From assembly GCF_021134715.1 (NCBI RefSeq), contig NC_060028.1, forward strand, positions 9,647,482 to 9,711,481: DNA of 64,000 nucleotides, read 5' to 3'. The notes under the pieces were generated by a model, which saw only the letters and a program-made list of their open reading frames with translations, was not told the DNA's origin and made no database searches. Source of the stretch: Daphnia pulex (Eukaryota; Arthropoda; Branchiopoda; Diplostraca; Daphniidae). Made by a program: the position numbers and the translations under genes. Positions 1 through 14,245 of the stretch are shown piece after piece (position 1 is the first letter of the stretch; each line of letters begins with the position of its first letter).

Positions 1-140
1 AAAAACATTACGACTTTTGTTCGAAATCCCGATCCGACGAGTCGTCAGCTCTGTCCTTCGTTTGGTGAAAATATTTTAGTCTTGAAATTCTGCCTAGTTT
101 TGCCTGTCTATTGTAATTACTCAATACATTTAGTTTGAAC

Positions 141-1770
141 ATGTCAGCGAACGACGAATTAGTTGCCAATTTCCGGGAAGTAACTGGGATTGATGAACAA
201 AGGGCTCGTTTTTACCTAGAGTCATCCGGTTGGCAATTAGAAGTATACTAAGACAGATTAAGAACAGTTATGAGCATTCAATAAATAAATCACTTTGATT
301 CTCAGACAGCCCTTGCCAGCTTCTTTGAAAATGATGGAGCTATGGACAGGCAAGCTGGAGATGGAGAAGATGAACCTGTTGAAGTTCCTTCAAACCAACT
401 TCCAGAACCCCCATCAAGGTATTAGTTAATATGATTTTTCACATACTGTAGTGCAGACCAAATTTTGAAAATTTAATTATAGAGGTGCTGCTGCTGTCCA
501 TAAACTTGTAGAAATGAATAGTTCTTCTGATTCGGATGAAGAGGGCCAAGCTTTTTATGTTGGAGGCTCTGAGAGAAGTGGTCAGCAAGTCATTGGTCCA
601 CCACGTAACAAGGGAAAGCCTTCTGGAGATCTCATTGGAGACATGTTCAAATCAGCCAGAGAGTGGGTTTACTCTTTGAGATTATTACAAGAAAAATGTA
701 TTAACATTTTCTGGATCCTAGGCATGGAGCAGAAGTTTTGGAAAAGGGGGCCTCAACCTCAACCAAGGGTAATCAAACATTTAAAGGAACTGGATATCGT
801 CTAGGGCAGAGTGAAGAGGATACACAAGGTAGTTATCTTTGCCATGAAATAACAGCACCATGACATTTCTTCAAGCATAATTCCTTTCTATAGTCATACC
901 AGGCGCACGACAGCCTGAACAACCTAGGACCGTTGTGCTAAAATTATGGAAAACCGGCTTCAGTTTAGATGAGGGTCCAGTGAGAGACTACCAAAATCCG
1001 GCAAACAAGGACTTCCTTGAATACATCAAACGCGGGTAATTGTGCATTCTACGTTTTAAATATGAATAAAACAATTGTTTACAAATTTCCTTACAATTTG
1101 TCCATCATTAGAGAAGTACCCATGGAGTTGATCCGTGAATCTCGCGGCCGTGAAGTGCATTTGCAAATGGAAGACCACCGTACTGAAGAATTCATCAGTA
1201 AGAAGATGCGTTTCCAAGTAATATACATTCAAAGTAGTTAGATCGTTAGTTAGTTGTTAAAAACCTACTTGGATTCAGGCTTTTGGAGGTGAAGGACAAG
1301 TATTAGGAAATCCAGCCCCTTCGGTTTCTCAAAATGTTGCAGCTTCTGCCGTCGCGCCAACAGATTTAGCGGCGTGTGAACAGAAAGCCATTGTGGAACT
1401 TAAATTGGTTGAGTCTGAACCAGCTAGTAATGTGCAGGTACTAGAAAGAGCATATTTTTTTCTTTGGCACTTGATATTTAAAACTTTTAAATTTAGATTC
1501 GTCTGGCTGACGGCTCCAGATTGATCGGTCGTTTTAACCACACACATACTGTAGGGGAAGTCAGACAATACATCACCACGTGAGTGAAACAAATTTGGAA
1601 ATACGTTTACAGTTTTTAATTATTTTTATTTTTTCAGTGCTCGTCCTCAATATAACGTCCAAGCGTTTGCTCTGTTAACTACTTACCCGAGTCAAGAGCT
1701 GAAAGACGATGATGTAACTTTAAAAGACGCTTCACTTGTTGGAGGTACCATAATGCAACGTCTGAAATGA
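141..1770 (+). CDS. NSFL1C: NSFL1 cofactor p47 (UBA-SEP-UBX adaptor of p97/VCP)
   Basis: Adaptor of the AAA ATPase p97/VCP in Golgi/ER membrane fusion and ubiquitin-dependent processes. The start is the ATG at 141, giving [16 protein letters not shown], a typical p47 UBA-like N-terminus. Exon 1 is 141-242 and exon 2 starts at 306 ([12 protein letters not shown]). The exon near 482-660 reads [20 protein letters not shown]. The SEP domain is split over 897-1230 ([20 protein letters not shown], then [20 protein letters not shown]). The C-terminal UBX domain (about 1500-1770) has [19 protein letters not shown] and ends GGTIMQRLK before the TGA. Introns are 60-100 bp. Domain order and length (about 370 aa) fit the family. 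It is convergent with the gene on its right; the stops lie only about 120 bp apart. Confidence 0.96.
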
Positions 1771-1889
1771 ATTTGTATTTTTCTGTCGTAAATTCATGTT
1801 CAACGTTCGAATTGGCATGTTCATAATACATTGTTTTCAACATCAATACAACCGGAACAACCCAAATGTGGAATATGGATTATTACCGA

Positions 1890-3119
1890 TTAATTTTTTA
1901 AGCGGGGGATATTTTGAGCGAGAGCTCGGAACGTACGCACAGTTTCATCTTCCGTTTTACCGTTTTCTGTTGTGCGACATTGCTCAAATATTAGCAATTT
2001 AACCGCTTGAGAGTCAACCTTTACGGTTTCGGGGTTGCCTGGATGGTTGGGGGCTTCTGTCCATCGTATAATTCCGGTTCTAATTACTTTCTTTTTCGGA
2101 TTAATCATTCTTGCACGCCTTACAAGACTAGTTTCGGTTGCAGACAAGTTGGCGCAAATTGTTTGAAGCGGGATTCGGACTTCAAAACTTGATTCACTGC
2201 TATGGCCTCTTGCTTTGGCCAAAAACTCTTTCAACCTCAAACCCTTTGGAAGAGCTAGAAAGTGACCGAATTGCACAGTGATCGAGGATCCTTGCTTTGC
2301 TCCATGCCTCCACGAACAGTCGTGATTTATCAGAGCGAAATCAACTAGAAGAGAGGAACTTGATGGACGATTCCAAGTTGTTAGATGAATTGTTACATTG
2401 CTGAGTGTCCGTGTCCGTGCCAATGCCTGCAAAGATGAGATCACTTGATCACCAATCCCTCGATGATAAAGGTAGATATTGTCGACTCCAAGTAGCGAGT
2501 AGTAATGTATGAAATCGGCAAGATCATCTATGTGCCAATAGGGATCATTCGATAATACACAAAGAGATGTTGCGTGATCTTTAGGATGCGTCGGGCCAAG
2601 ATGCAGCGGAACTTTAAGCGGTTGTAAAGACGATTTACTGTCGTAAAGGGAGAAGAGGTGAGAATTGCCGATCATTTCTGGAACATTGCAGACAACCGAA
2701 TATGCCACGTAGTCGTTATCTGTTTCGATTTGTTTCCATTCAATAGTTCCTTCAAATTTGTCATCATTGACATCTCCAGATATCAAAGCACACACAGTGT
2801 TTTTCATTGAAAAAGAAGAATTTCGTTTCACAACTGCCACACTGTTTAAACTCCATCCTTTTTCGTTTGCAACCTTGAAGGCTGCATAAACTTGCACTTC
2901 TGAATATTTGTGCCAGAAATCAGGAATGAATTCAACAGATCCATTAGAACAGATTCCCTGAAGTTCATATGTTTGGGGACCATCTGTTACTGTTGAGCCA
3001 AAAACATTCAAGACTTCCAAGACATTTCTCAGCCTGTCATACTCGTGTTTGTAAATAACAAAACACACCAAACTGACAACCGATAAGATGAAAAGAATTA
3101 GTTGGTAATATTTCCTCAT
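1890..3119 (-). CDS. GT92-family (DUF23) type II membrane glycosyltransferase-like protein, degenerate metal site
   Basis: Single open frame of 409 aa. A short cytosolic MRKYYQ is followed by one N-terminal membrane anchor (LILFILSVVSLVCFVIY, about 7-23) and a lumenal domain, as in Golgi GT92 enzymes. Family hallmarks seen: VCNVPE (about 145), ATSLCVLSNDPYW, FIHYYSLLGVDNIYLYHRGI (about 208-227) and INHDCSWR. Family members then normally carry an acidic DxDEF-type motif; here the corresponding stretch reads VQFGHFLALPKG, so the metal-binding acidic residues are not apparent. This may be a non-catalytic paralogue or a decaying copy. Later TGIIRWTEAPNHPGNP still resembles the family C-terminus. 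The family call rests on motif recognition; the substrate is unknown. Its start lies 530 bp from the muskelin start, in divergent orientation. Confidence 0.72.
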   Translation of the reverse strand: MRKYYQLILFILSVVSLVCFVIYKHEYDRLRNVLEVLNVFGSTVTDGPQTYELQGICSNGSVEFIPDFWHKYSEVQVYAAFKVANEKGWSLNSVAVVKRNSSFSMKNTVCALISGDVNDDKFEGTIEWKQIETDNDYVAYSVVCNVPEMIGNSHLFSLYDSKSSLQPLKVPLHLGPTHPKDHATSLCVLSNDPYWHIDDLADFIHYYSLLGVDNIYLYHRGIGDQVISSLQALARTRTLSNVTIHLTTWNRPSSSSLLVDFALINHDCSWRHGAKQGSSITVQFGHFLALPKGLRLKEFLAKARGHSSESSFEVRIPLQTICANLSATETSLVRRARMINPKKKVIRTGIIRWTEAPNHPGNPETVKVDSQAVKLLIFEQCRTTENGKTEDETVRTFRALAQNIPRLKN

Positions 3120-3649
3120 GATTCTCCCTCCTGAAATAAAATCAAAACTAAGTTAAGTACTTGTCAAAAAATGGCAAACATGGCAACAAATTCAACACAT
3201 AAAGGGTGCCTTTAAAACTAATTGACAATAAAATAAATGCAGACAATATCAGACTAAACCAAACATAACCGTTTTTACCTGAGGAACGTGCTTCTTGCAT
3301 TAAAAATGAAAAGCTAACGCGTTAATTAGGTCATGATAAGTTATCTAAGCAGATTCCGGTTAACAACTTCAAATCTAACTAGGGTAATAAACGTTTGAAA
3401 ACGTCACGAGTAGCACAAGAAAATTCCGGTGAACAGTTTATACTGCTACAGCATACGCGGAACGCAGCGCAGCACACGTAAAAACTCAGCTGATGCGACG
3501 CTCATCTTCCTTCAATTGTTTTTTTCCACAAATGTTTCCCACTTTTCCCAGAGTAGAACTTACCATTCCTTTGGGAGCTTTTTTTGTTGTGAAAACGAAT
3601 CTCAATTTTTCCCAACTGAAAATTGAAACATCACTTTCAAATTTTTACA

Positions 3650-6476
<2,827 letters not shown>

Positions 6477-7208
6477 TCACTAAGATCAAATGCCTTCTCA
6501 AATGGAACCGCAGCTTAACATTTCAATAACCCTTGCCCGAAACGTGTTCAGATCCCAGGTCTTCACTCATCTATACATCATGTGCAAAATCTCTTTTTAC
6601 CTTCCTATTTGAATGCTTGTCGTGATTCGGCTTGTGCTGCTTGCATAACTAGCGATTTTACGATTACGGTGTAGAATATTGTTCAACATGATAATCTGAT
6701 TTGATGAAGATATTTTGTTTGTACAAATTATACAAAATGCCTATTACTTGAGTGATTCCAGTTGTCCACTTCAATATACCCAGTAGCAAAAATAGAAAAA
6801 ATAAGGAATTCATACTAACTTTATATCATTGAGATATTCAACTGATGTTAAGGTAGGCTAGATGCTGAAAATTTCCAATCTGGTTGTGGTAGTGGTCAAC
6901 TGTAGAGACGACCAAATAATTGGCTATGAAGACAATGCGATACTTTCCGTGACATTGCGAATTGGATGGTTCTATATTACAGGGAACATTTTGAAAGATA
7001 AATAAAGCAAAGTTCTTCTAGTCAGGCCTTAACTTAAGATCAAAATGTAAGGAAAACTTTTTTGTTAGCCACTGTGAGGGAATGCATAGAAAATACTGTA
7101 GTGCACAATAACTTGATGAAAATATAACTTAAAAAACCTGATTTTTATTATTTTTGCTTGAGCCAGCAAATACATAAACACAGAAATGATATGAAGTTTT
7201 GTGAAATA
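6477..7208. other. 3' flanks of muskelin and TFIIA gamma
   Basis: AT-rich intergenic DNA between two convergent genes. I see no coding potential; it presumably holds both 3' UTRs (an AATAAA-type signal occurs around 7000). Confidence 0.5.
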
Positions 7209-7749
7209 TTAATCATCCTTGGTTGGCGGGACAGCTGTAAATAAAAATTAATTGTAAAATTACAAAGGCACATGCAGATATATTTAATTCATACCTTTCC
7301 CATCACACGCCACAATTTTGACAGTCTCCCCTTTGCAAAGTTCAGAGACATCACGAAATTCAACATCGCTTAGCAGGAATGTCCAAACATTGTCACAAAA
7401 CCTGTATGTATTAAGTTTTCCTGCCTAAATTAAACAAAAGATATGAATAAAGAAGTTAACAAATGCTTCAAAGCCAGATGTATACCTTGAATGTCAGCCT
7501 ATTTTTTACTTTCTGAGCCAAAGAGTTGTTCATTGTACGATCGAAATGAACAAGAACTTTAAGGGCTAATTGTGGAGTGATTTGTCCAAACTAGGAAGGA
7601 AGTAAAAAGAGTTTGTCATTAAGAGGCATGTAATAAAATGATTACATTAACGACGTGGCAATCAGAATTATAATTACTTGAATAAGCTCATCCAATGTTT
7701 CTTGCAACGTGTTGCCTAGGGTCGTGTTTCGATACAGTTGATAAGCCAT
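7209..7749 (-). CDS. GTF2A2: transcription initiation factor IIA gamma subunit
   Basis: Small subunit of TFIIA, which stabilises TBP on the TATA box. Exon 1 (from ATG 7749-7747) encodes [20 protein letters not shown], nearly identical to the family N-terminus. Exon 2 (about 7500-7590) encodes [20 protein letters not shown] and [15 protein letters not shown]. Later exons encode [20 protein letters not shown] and KIVACDGK, ending PPTKDD and TAA (7211-7209). Total about 108 aa, the usual size, with both helical-bundle and beta-barrel halves present. Divergent from the ERMARD-like gene, with 290 bp between the starts. Confidence 0.96.
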
Positions 7750-8039
7750 GACTTCGAATTACCTCGATACAACAAATTCTTGCCCTTATTATCCACAACT
7801 CATCCACCAAGGGATTCCAACAATGGAAAATTACTTTTAAGTAGATTAAAACTTGTAAATCGTTTCGCATCAACGCAAAGATGCTGCGTGTTGTAAGACG
7901 AAACGAATAGAAGACTGTTGCAAAGTTCGTCTGCTTTCAAACGTCTGCTTTCCGCTCATTTTCAAAATAAAAATATTCTTTTTGATATTTTTTTTTAAAT
8001 TGATTTAATAATATAGTACCCAGTTTGTGATGTGAAAAA
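7750..8039. promoter_or_regulatory. shared divergent promoter region of TFIIA gamma and ERMARD-like gene
   Basis: Only 290 bp separate two divergent start codons, so both 5' UTRs and core promoters must lie here or overlap. I see no TATA box at a convincing spacing, which fits housekeeping genes. This is inferred from layout. Confidence 0.5.
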
Positions 8040-10302
8040 ATGGACGAGGTCGTTAGCAAGTGGTGTGAAATCGCCGAGAATACGACCACGTATTTATCCA
8101 AGAATGTTCAAGACCTTGTTCTAAAAAAAGGCATTGCAACAACAACTAGCATCAGTCTAGAAATTGCTACAGATGATTTGCTGGATATTTCTAGACTCTC
8201 TTCCTCCTTACTAAGTGATGGTATCTGAACTGCTGCTTAATGATATGTATTCAAGATAACTGAAGCAGGACCATGTCTTTTATTTCTCCAGATGGTTACT
8301 TACATCATCCAACTCAACGTAGTGCAGAATGGTACATTCAACACATTAAGGATACTGAACCTTTTTTTGCCAATGTAAAAATGAAAATGAAGGTCATTTC
8401 TGAAGAAGAGTTGCAAGGCCTTATCAAGCTGTGTGCATGGATGCACCAGCCCCAGACAGTCGATCTATGTTTTGATTTGCTGACCAGGAAAGAGGAAGTG
8501 GCTCTCAACTCCCACGAATGCCTCCTGCTCACAACTGCTGCACTTGAGAGGGCTCTTGGCAATGTAGATAGTCTTCTTTCTTATTTATATTACCAAATCT
8601 CTTTGTGTTTCTAGTTTGAATTTCAAAACTAATTCTTGTTTTCTATGAATCCAGCTATTCTTACACGGGGATCGAAAGAAGAAGGTCCCATCTTTGCTTC
8701 GAGATCTGCTGGCCTCGCCAGAATTGCTCTTGTTACTGGGCACATCCCAAGTAAGTAATGCAATCAAAAATAAATAAATATAAAGAGTCGCTCAAGGTCA
8801 ACAGCAGTATCTAAAATAACAAAACACTCTTGTGCCATTGGCTCTTTTTTTTTCGTCTGTGTACATGTAAAATGTAGGTAATCCTTTTACAGCTGTTGCT
8901 TGGCAGTCCTCTGTCGCTTAATTTGAGAAACCTGATATGGCACGGCTTCGTCGGTTTCCTCGACTGGGACACCCACGGCTACGCTTCCGTCTTGCTGTTC
9001 GTCTGCGCCGCCATAGGTCGACATTTGGATGACTGCCGATCGATAGAAACCGTCGATGAAATCATCCCTAGACGTTGGGCTACTTTCGAGCGACATCAGC
9101 ACAAGTGGCCAAAATGGTCGCAATTTATGGCCGACAACGAAGAGATGTTGGTGGAAGCCGTTTCAGAAACGCCAGCCCTGCCCGGCAGCCGCAAGGCCAT
9201 TTGGCTCCGTGCCATTAGGCACCATCAGAAGGGCCGTTATGGTCGTTGTTGTGCGCTGATGATGCCCGAAATAGAGCACACGCTCCGATTGATTTACTGC
9301 GCCGTCAACGGGTGCCCAGCTCGAGCCCTGACTGCTGAATCAGTCGTTCACTACACGACTCTGGACGTCATCCTGGAATGCGGTGGTGAATCAAACGACG
9401 TGAAGCCTCGAATAGCCGAATTTCTGGGCAATGGACTCTATTCCGCTTTGCTGGATGTATTCGTCCAACTGGAAGGACCGCGAGTTCGCGATCGGTTTAG
9501 TCACGGTGAGTGTCGCTTGTGGGACATTGACGCCCAGCTATCCACTCACTTGCTGGCTCTATCGACCGCCATTTTGTGGCTGCCCGGTCGTCCTTCCTCT
9601 GTAGTCATTCCTCATTATTCATCGCACTTCAGTCCGGCCGCTCTATTTCATCGAGAACTCGTCGAAACAATCGAAGCCATTGGGCGCTGGCTCGGCTGTC
9701 TGCTCGCTCCATGCCCATCCGTCGACGTTGATTTGTCCGCTTGGCCGGCGGAATGGCGCCCGCTGGTAAGCAACTGGCTGCGTAACTGGTCGCCTGCGGT
9801 TAATCAGCTGTTAATAAATCAGTTAAAAGAAGAAGAAAACGACCGGCGAATGGACGACATTGTCGTCATCCATGCGGGCCAGTTATCGCCCACCTGGCTA
9901 CGTAAAATGATGAGCCAGATCGTATTAGGTTGCCAACGGCTGACGTCTCATTACAACCAAAGAAATGGGCCCGGTACTTTGTCGTCATTACACTCCCGAC
10001 AGCGATCCACTCATGCCCGGATGGACAGTTACATGCACCTATTCATAGCGGCCGTCCAACTTTCCTTGCTCTTTCCCATAGCCGTGAGCTTTGGAGGCCA
10101 AGTGATTGTCAACGATCCGCCAACCGTACGGCGGATGAAACGGATCGTGACTCGCTGGGCAGATCATTTCGCCAGGGCATCCGCCAACAACCGTTGGATA
10201 GAACTGGCAGACTGCACCAAAGACTCGATCCAATCGATGGAAATCCTCATTTCATCCGTCCTCGTCTTTGCTTCCGAATTCCCATCTCCATCCGCTTGCT
10301 AA
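8040..10302 (+). CDS. ERMARD: ERMARD-like DUF4209 protein (ER membrane-associated RNA degradation protein)
   Basis: Exon 1 from ATG 8040 gives MDEVVSKWCEIAENTTTYLS. Exon 2 starts about 8292 (DGYLHHPTQRSAEWYIQHIK) and reaches LLTTAALERALGNV, a DUF4209 hallmark. A small exon about 8654-8751 must be read in the frame LFLHGDRKKKVPSLLRDLLA followed by SPELLLLLGTSQ to keep the family pattern. The last large exon (about 8893 on) begins LLLGSPLSLNLRNLIWHGFV, the family's LRNLxxHG signature, and runs about 468 aa without an intron to TAA at 10302. Human ERMARD has two C-terminal TM segments; here hydrophobic stretches appear near YMHLFIAAVQLSLLFPIAVS and SMEILISSVLVFASEF. Function in animals is poorly defined. 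Identification is by motif memory. Confidence 0.78.
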
Positions 10303-11216
10303 AACTTCTATGCGACATCCGTCCTTGCTGCTGCATCTGCAAAAATGGATTTCAGTCACGAAAAAATCAGTTGGCATTTTGATAATAATAGAAATCCAAT
10401 CCAACCCACGTATTGTGTGTCGGTGGAGGAGATGCGGACCAGTTCCAAAGATAAACTTACCTCCGGTTGTCCCTGACTGATGACGCATAAACTCTTGAGA
10501 AGAAAAAGGAGGAATATTACATTCATTGAATTTGTATATGTATTAGAAATCGTATTACAAAAACAAAAAAGAACCGTTTGGCCCCGGCAGCCTTTTTCGT
10601 TAGCGGCCATCTGTTGGTAATAATAATAATAATACTCGTCGTCCAGTTAATAGAAAAGGAAATTTCTACAGTGAGTGTGGTTCCTTTAGGGCAATGAAGA
10701 GAAAAAAGGTAGCGATTCCGTTTTTACGGTTTCTTTTTTGTAATATTTTTTTCCCTATTAAATGTTGGGCACAACAAAAAAGAAATAGGGACAATGAACC
10801 GCAGACATTCACCACCAACAAATTCAAAAGGGGAGAGAGAGAAACAGAAAAGTGTTGAAAACCCTGAAATGGAACAGGAGAACTAAAGGAAAAATAAATA
10901 AAAATGTGGATGAAACGGTGGATAACTCGGGTAGAAGAGAAGCAGACGCAAAACGGATAGGTAATTCAATGTTGAAATTGATCAATGGCGGACGTGAAAG
11001 CCAAAAAAGAGGACGTGAAAATAGAGAAGCCAATCTCCTCGTATTGCATATTAAACGAAAGGGTTTAAAGGCCCCTGACGATAGCGCCACGATCAAACTC
11101 CAAGGTGCCGCAGCAAAACACAAAAAAGAGAAAAATGAAAACGGTCGATTCGTTGACTAGTTTTCGACTTGAATAAATCTGATGAATAATGAATTCGTAT
11201 ATAAAAGGAACAATTT
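10303..11216. other. convergent 3' flanks (ERMARD-like / IPPK)
   Basis: AT-rich DNA with a (TAA)n run near 10618-10632. No convincing gene; open frames here are low-complexity and lack splice-consistent conservation. Confidence 0.5.
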
Positions 11217-14200
11217 TCAAACTTTTGGCGGCGGTGGCGGCGGTGGTAATCGATTCACGGAAGACGAGTGGGAGGAGCCGTCGCTGTTGCTGAGCCAAAA
11301 AGCTTCGTTCATGGCGAGGTTTCGCCGGCGGTGCTTTTCCACGCAAGTCACTGGCTTCGGGTCCAAGTCGACGACCGACGCGTGACACTTGTACACATGA
11401 CCTGAAAGGTCACGCACAACCGGCAACTCCTCAACTGCTGCTGCTCCACTCGTGGCTCTCCTGCGTGAATCGAATCAATTTTGTGGACGAAATGAAGAAA
11501 AACTCATTTGGATTTTTTAATAAATAAATTAAGAGGAGAAGGAGGTCGCAGACAAATCAAAAAATGGACAACAACATACTTGGCTGATGGATCCAGTCGA
11601 CGCTGGAAGGCGATCATGATGGAGCAATCGCGAGTCGTCGACGAGATGCGGTAGCGTTGAACTAGACGGACGTCATCCATCGTCTGGTCGCTGGTTTTCT
11701 CTTGGCTAAGGAGCCAGTCGGCCGTGCCCGTGTGCGGATGCGTCCAGCGCATCGTTTCGTACGGGACGGAGCCGTCACGGAAGCGACCGACCAGGGCGTC
11801 GTAGGCGTCGTAGAGCCGCTCAAAGTCCACGTCGCCCAGCGATTGAACTCGCAGCAATCGGCAGAGGACGGACCGTGACGGAAGCCGAGTGTTGCAGCTG
11901 CCCAGCAGCCACGAATCATTGCACTCGGGCGTGGTAACAACAACGGGCGGCAGACAAGGCAGTGAATGGTCGCCCCTTTGTTCTCTCATCAGCGCGTTCC
12001 AATCTTCCAATTCCGATTCCTCCAATGCTGGACAATGGACGCCCTGGACAGATTGATCGGTGGGGCCGTCGCAGATTTCCATCGTCAGCGCTTCCATCAC
12101 CAAAGTGCAGAAATGTTTCAAAGGCCTTTTTAATAAGATAAAAAAAAAATGACATCTTTAATTTAGCCTCGAATCTTTTTTATCAAAAAATAAAGTCGGA
12201 GCCAAACTGACAGTGTGCGATCGCTGGTGTCGTCAAGCTGGAACCACTGCTGCAAAACGGGCAGCAAGTTGTTTTGGCATTCCTCGGCAAACACCAGATT
12301 CCCATCCTGTGATAATCAACGGAATAAAATTACAATATTTTAACCGGGCATATTCAAAAAGGAGAACGGGGCTGGCTGGCTGGCACTGGCACCAATTTCT
12401 TTTAGCTTGATATAGTGTGGAAGCTTTATGCTGTACCTGGAAGATTCGCAGGTTGTTTTGCGGCGTTCGCGTCAGCGCCACAATGGCTTTCAGCATTCTC
12501 AACCGAGATCTAAATAGGAACATTTTTTTTCAATTCTGATATTATTTCGTCGCATAAATAATGGCGGGGGGAAAAAGGGGGCCACCCAATAATTAACAAC
12601 AACAACATCATTTCTGACGATGATTATTTCTTACCCTGAAAATAGATCGAGAGGACAGTACTGGCTGAGCAACTGGATCTTTCCGTGTTTCCTCTACGAG
12701 AATAAAAGTTGAAATTAATCAAATTGGAGGAGAAGAAAACAACGGAATAACCGACAAAAGAAAACCCCAAAAAAAGTACAACAATCGGCGTACAACTATT
12801 TTATTATCATTTCCCGTGTTGATGGCGTCGAGCACGACACACACAAGACGACCAAAGAGTCATAACCCAAAAAAGAGAGAGAGAGAAAAAGTACCGTATT
12901 TGGTGTGCGTTGGGAGAGAAAACGGTACCTACAACAACAACAACAACAACGCCAATGTTGTTTCTTTCTTTATTCCAAGCCCCGGTGTTACTTATATATA
13001 CCTTGAGGAATTGGTTGAGGCAAAAAGGGCAATGTTGATGACCCTGGCTGAGGAAACCTTGTTTCGGTTTGAGTTCGACGCAAAACACTGGCGGCTCTGC
13101 AGACTGACGCTCAACTGTTGTTGCTGTTGCAGCCTGGTTGTTGTTGCAGGTGACTGGAAGCGACAGCAACTGCTGTTGCTCGGTGGCTGTCGACATGGCA
13201 GGAGGCAAAAGTGTGCAATCCGGGCAAACAATCACGTGGCAGACGGGAGCTAACCGTTTGTGCTTTCGGTGAGCTTCGGGAAAAATGATCGGATGAGATG
13301 AAATTGGAGCTAGGGAAACAATTTCGTTGGTTTTATACCTGGACGGAAGACGTCAATGAGATGATCCACCTCTTCAATTTCTTCTAAATCTACATGGCAA
13401 ACTTGGCAGGGACGGACCAGTCCGTCGCCCAGCAACGACCCGAGTATTTTTTGACTGAAAAAGAGTCGCTCCAACTAAAAATTTTAGGGGAAAAAATAAA
13501 ATCACGGATCAAAAAATGAAGATTACAGGGGATTTTGAGTAGATCTAACCGTTTCGTCGATTGTTCGGATGCCTCCGTTGACCTCCTGGGCTACAAACTG
13601 ATTGTCGGAATCCATCCGGCGTAGCTTGTAATCAATTTTAGCCAACTTGACAATCTTTTTTTCCTACAACAACAACAACAACAACAATAGAGATGAATGA
13701 ACGGTGTGTACTACTCAGCAGTATTTGTTTTTAATGAGTTTGCGTGTACCTGAGGCAGGGCCAAGACGACTGGAGATTTTTTGGTGTGTGGGTGAAAAAA
13801 AATTGAAAACAATAGAAAATGATAAGCCGATTATTATTATCAATCTTTTCTTATTTTCCAGAGAAGCACAACAACTATTTGTTTGGGCTCGAGAAAAAAT
13901 AAAAGAGGATCAAGGACCGACACCATTCCCCCCCCCCCCCCCACTCAACCAACTAGACAATAGCTGGGAGGGATTATACACAATGACAAATGTCTTGCTC
14001 AAACAGAAAAATTCTGCTGTTTCATTGTTTCTTATTGATTTTAATAAATTGCTCGAAAGAAAGAAAAGAAAAGAAAAATATTTACTGGAAGCGTTGCCCT
14101 CTCCTCGGTAGACCCAATGGCGGGGACGTTTCAATGTCCATTGAGGACAGTGGCACGAACGGGTCGTTTGGTTACCGGCGTCGCTAGTCGTCCCGACGAC

Positions 14201-14245
14201 GACCGTTGGCTGCTCAGTCACACTCGGCTGCTGCTGCTGCTGCTA
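11217..14245 (-). CDS. IPPK: inositol-pentakisphosphate 2-kinase (5' end incomplete)
   Basis: Makes InsP6 from Ins(1,3,4,5,6)P5. Exons read on the minus strand: 14085-14245 (WVYRGEGNAS, the conserved N-lobe motif), a 20-bp microexon 13750-13769 (IVLALPQ), 13550-13663 (EKKIVKLAKIDYKLRRMDSD), about 13340-13475 (RLFFSQKILGSLLGDGLVRP), about 13004-13251 (FCVELKPKQGFLSQGHQHCP and CLNQFLK, the family's EIKPKxGF plus zinc-site Cys/His), about 12636-12697 (YCPLDLFSG), about 12437-12513 (RMLKAIVALTRTPQNNLRIF), about 12215-12312 (DGNLVFAEECQNNLLPVLQQ), about 11580-12126 (SLGDVDFERLYDAYDALVGR; STTRDCSIMIAFQR) and 11217-11406 (SVVDLDPKPV, ending PPPPPPPKV). The initiating ATG was not found: a CAG run (QQQQQ) precedes the first exon behind a possible acceptor, so another 5' exon is likely. 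Confidence 0.92.

Noticed and set aside
12816-13253. 145-codon plus-strand frame opposite IPPK
   Set aside because: Antisense shadow of the IPPK exon carrying the ELKPKQGF motif.
14085-14221. GTG codon as the IPPK start
   Set aside because: The frame stays open further upstream through a CAG run to a possible splice acceptor, and nuclear genes rarely use GTG; a missing 5' exon is more likely.
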